Assembly (NCBI GenBank): GCA_964019135.1
Contig: OZ025260.1
Coordinates: 12,704,254-12,768,253, forward strand
DNA length: 64,000 nucleotides
DNA from: Arenicola marina
Lineage: Eukaryota; Annelida; Polychaeta; Arenicolidae
Direction of reading: 5' to 3'
Below the pieces are notes generated by a model. That model saw only the letters and a list, made by a program, of their open reading frames with translations. It was not told where the DNA came from and made no database searches. Positions within the stretch are counted from its first letter, which is position 1; each line of letters starts with the position of its first letter. The translations under genes and the position numbers were made by a program. Of the stretch, positions 63,101 through 64,000 are shown in pieces.

Positions 63101-64000
63101 GGGGGGTGTGGGTGAGCGGAGTATCGGAGGGGGGTGTGGGTGGGCGGAGTATTGGAGAGGGGTGTGGGTGGGCGGAGTATTGGAGGGGGTGTGGATGGGC
63201 GGAGTATCGGAGGGGGGTGTGGGTGGGCGGAGTATCGGAGGGGGGTGTGGGTGGGCGGAGTATCGGAGGGAGGTGTGGGTGGGCGGAGTATTGGAGAGGG
63301 GTGTGGTGGGCGGAGTATTGGAGGGGGTGTGGGTGGGCGGAGTATCGGAGGGGGGTGTGGGTGGGCGGAGTATTGGAGAGGGGTGTGGGTGGGCGGAGTA
63401 TCGGAGGGGGGTGTGGGTGGGCGGAGTATTGGAGAGGGGTGTGGTGGGCGGAGTATTGGAGGGGGTGTGGGTGGGCGGAGTATTGGAGGGGGTGTGGGTG
63501 GGCGGAGTATCGGAGGGGGGTGTGGGTGGGCGGAGTATCGGAGGGGGGTGTGGGTGGGCGGAGTATCGGAGGGGGGTGTGGGTGAGCGGAGTATCGAAGG
63601 GGGGTGTGGGTGGGCGGAGTATTGGAGAGGGGTGTGGGTGGGCGGAGTATTGGAGGGGGTGTGGATGGGCGGAGTATCGGAGGGGGGTGTGGGTGGGCGG
63701 AGTATCGGAGGGGGGTGTGGGTGGGCGGAGTATTGGAGGGGTGTGTGGGTGGGCGGAGTATCGGCGGGGGGTGTGGGTGGGCGGAGTATTGGAGGGGGGT
63801 GTGGGTGGGCGGAGTATCGGCGGGGGGTGTGGGTGGGCGGAGTATTGGAGGGGGGTGTGAGTGGGTGGAGTATCGGCGGGGTGTGTGGGTGGGCGGAGTA
63901 TCGGCGGGGTGTGTGGGTGGGCGGAGTATTGGAGGGGGGTGTGAGTGGGTGGAGTATCGGCGGGGTGTGTGGGTGGGCGGAGTATCGGCGGGGTGTGTGG
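54188..64000. repeat. 28-bp G-rich array, ~350 copies, running off the right edge
   Basis: Unit GGCGGAGTATCGGAGGGGGG then TGTGGATG or TGTGGGTG. Variants include TTGGAGAG, CGGAGACG and AGAGGTTTGG. A block recurs 532 bp (19 units) apart near 59301 and 59833. The plus-strand unit has no stop in any frame, so three frames run open for up to 2,974 codons and the minus strand for 1,569; none is a gene. Toward 63.7-64 kb copies switch to CGGCGGGG variants. Confidence 0.97.

Noticed and set aside
54191-63115. Giant open frames (2,974, 1,865, 971 and 854 codons on plus; 1,569 on minus) rich in GGVSE/GGRSIG or PPTHTP repeats
   Set aside because: They follow a 28-bp unit that has no stops in any plus-strand frame. 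All three frames give the same peptides in rotation, and there is no promoter, splice context or non-repeat domain.

Overview
This is an intron-rich animal locus made up almost entirely of one gene and its introns. On the minus strand, 28 exons with GT-AG borders and matching phases (4011-47333) encode about 1,040 residues of WDR19/IFT144, a core subunit of the IFT-A complex that drives retrograde transport in cilia and the entry of membrane cargo. The match was made by reading the exons against the human protein from memory. The encoded part corresponds to roughly human residues 200-1240: the rest of the first beta-propeller, the second propeller and most of the alpha-solenoid. The first ~200 residues should lie beyond base 64,000. 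The last ~100 residues (the cysteine-rich C-terminus) should lie to the left of base 1.

About 41 of the 64 kb is tandem repeat. There are 18 arrays, with units of 15 to ~95 bp. The most striking feature is where they sit. Eight array edges run across, and two more abut, a splice junction of this one gene. In the spanning cases each unit contains the end (or start) of the exon, the splice site and a piece of intron. The gene therefore carries tens of decoy splice-site copies beside the real ones: donors of the exons ending at 4011, 11257, 18511, 26853, 42537 and 45419, and acceptors of the exons starting at 4161 and 29263. In several arrays the copies have lost the splice site or differ from the exon at a conserved codon, which shows which copy is real. 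From memory, repeats across exon-intron borders have been described at the amphioxus Adh locus as 'mirages'. That, the invertebrate-deuterostome look of the protein and the SINEs make amphioxus (Branchiostoma) my best guess, but it is inference.

Layout, left to right: 52-bp array (1-4010); exon w27 between two boundary arrays; 57-bp array; w26; SINE; w25; 53-bp array into w24; two homologous exons w23b and w23a that may be alternatives; small arrays, a DNA-transposon MITE and tandem tRNA-like units; w22; poly-G-containing array into w21; w20; 15-bp array; w19; SINE; w18-w16; LINE tail and a large foldback; 77-bp array into w15; w14-w12; 49-bp array; w11 with a 58-bp array across its acceptor; SINE; w10-w8; 69-bp array; w7 with a 36-bp array at its donor; w6; 65-bp array into w5; a hAT-like MITE; 58-bp array into w4; w3-w1; then an intron of at least 16.6 kb holding a 47-bp array (47.5-53.6 kb), a 200-N assembly gap and a 28-bp array (54.2-64 kb).

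The very long open frames in the window (up to nearly 3,000 codons) all lie inside these arrays. They are open because the short unit lacks stops, not because they are genes. I see no second protein-coding host gene, no CRISPR array and no bacterial system.
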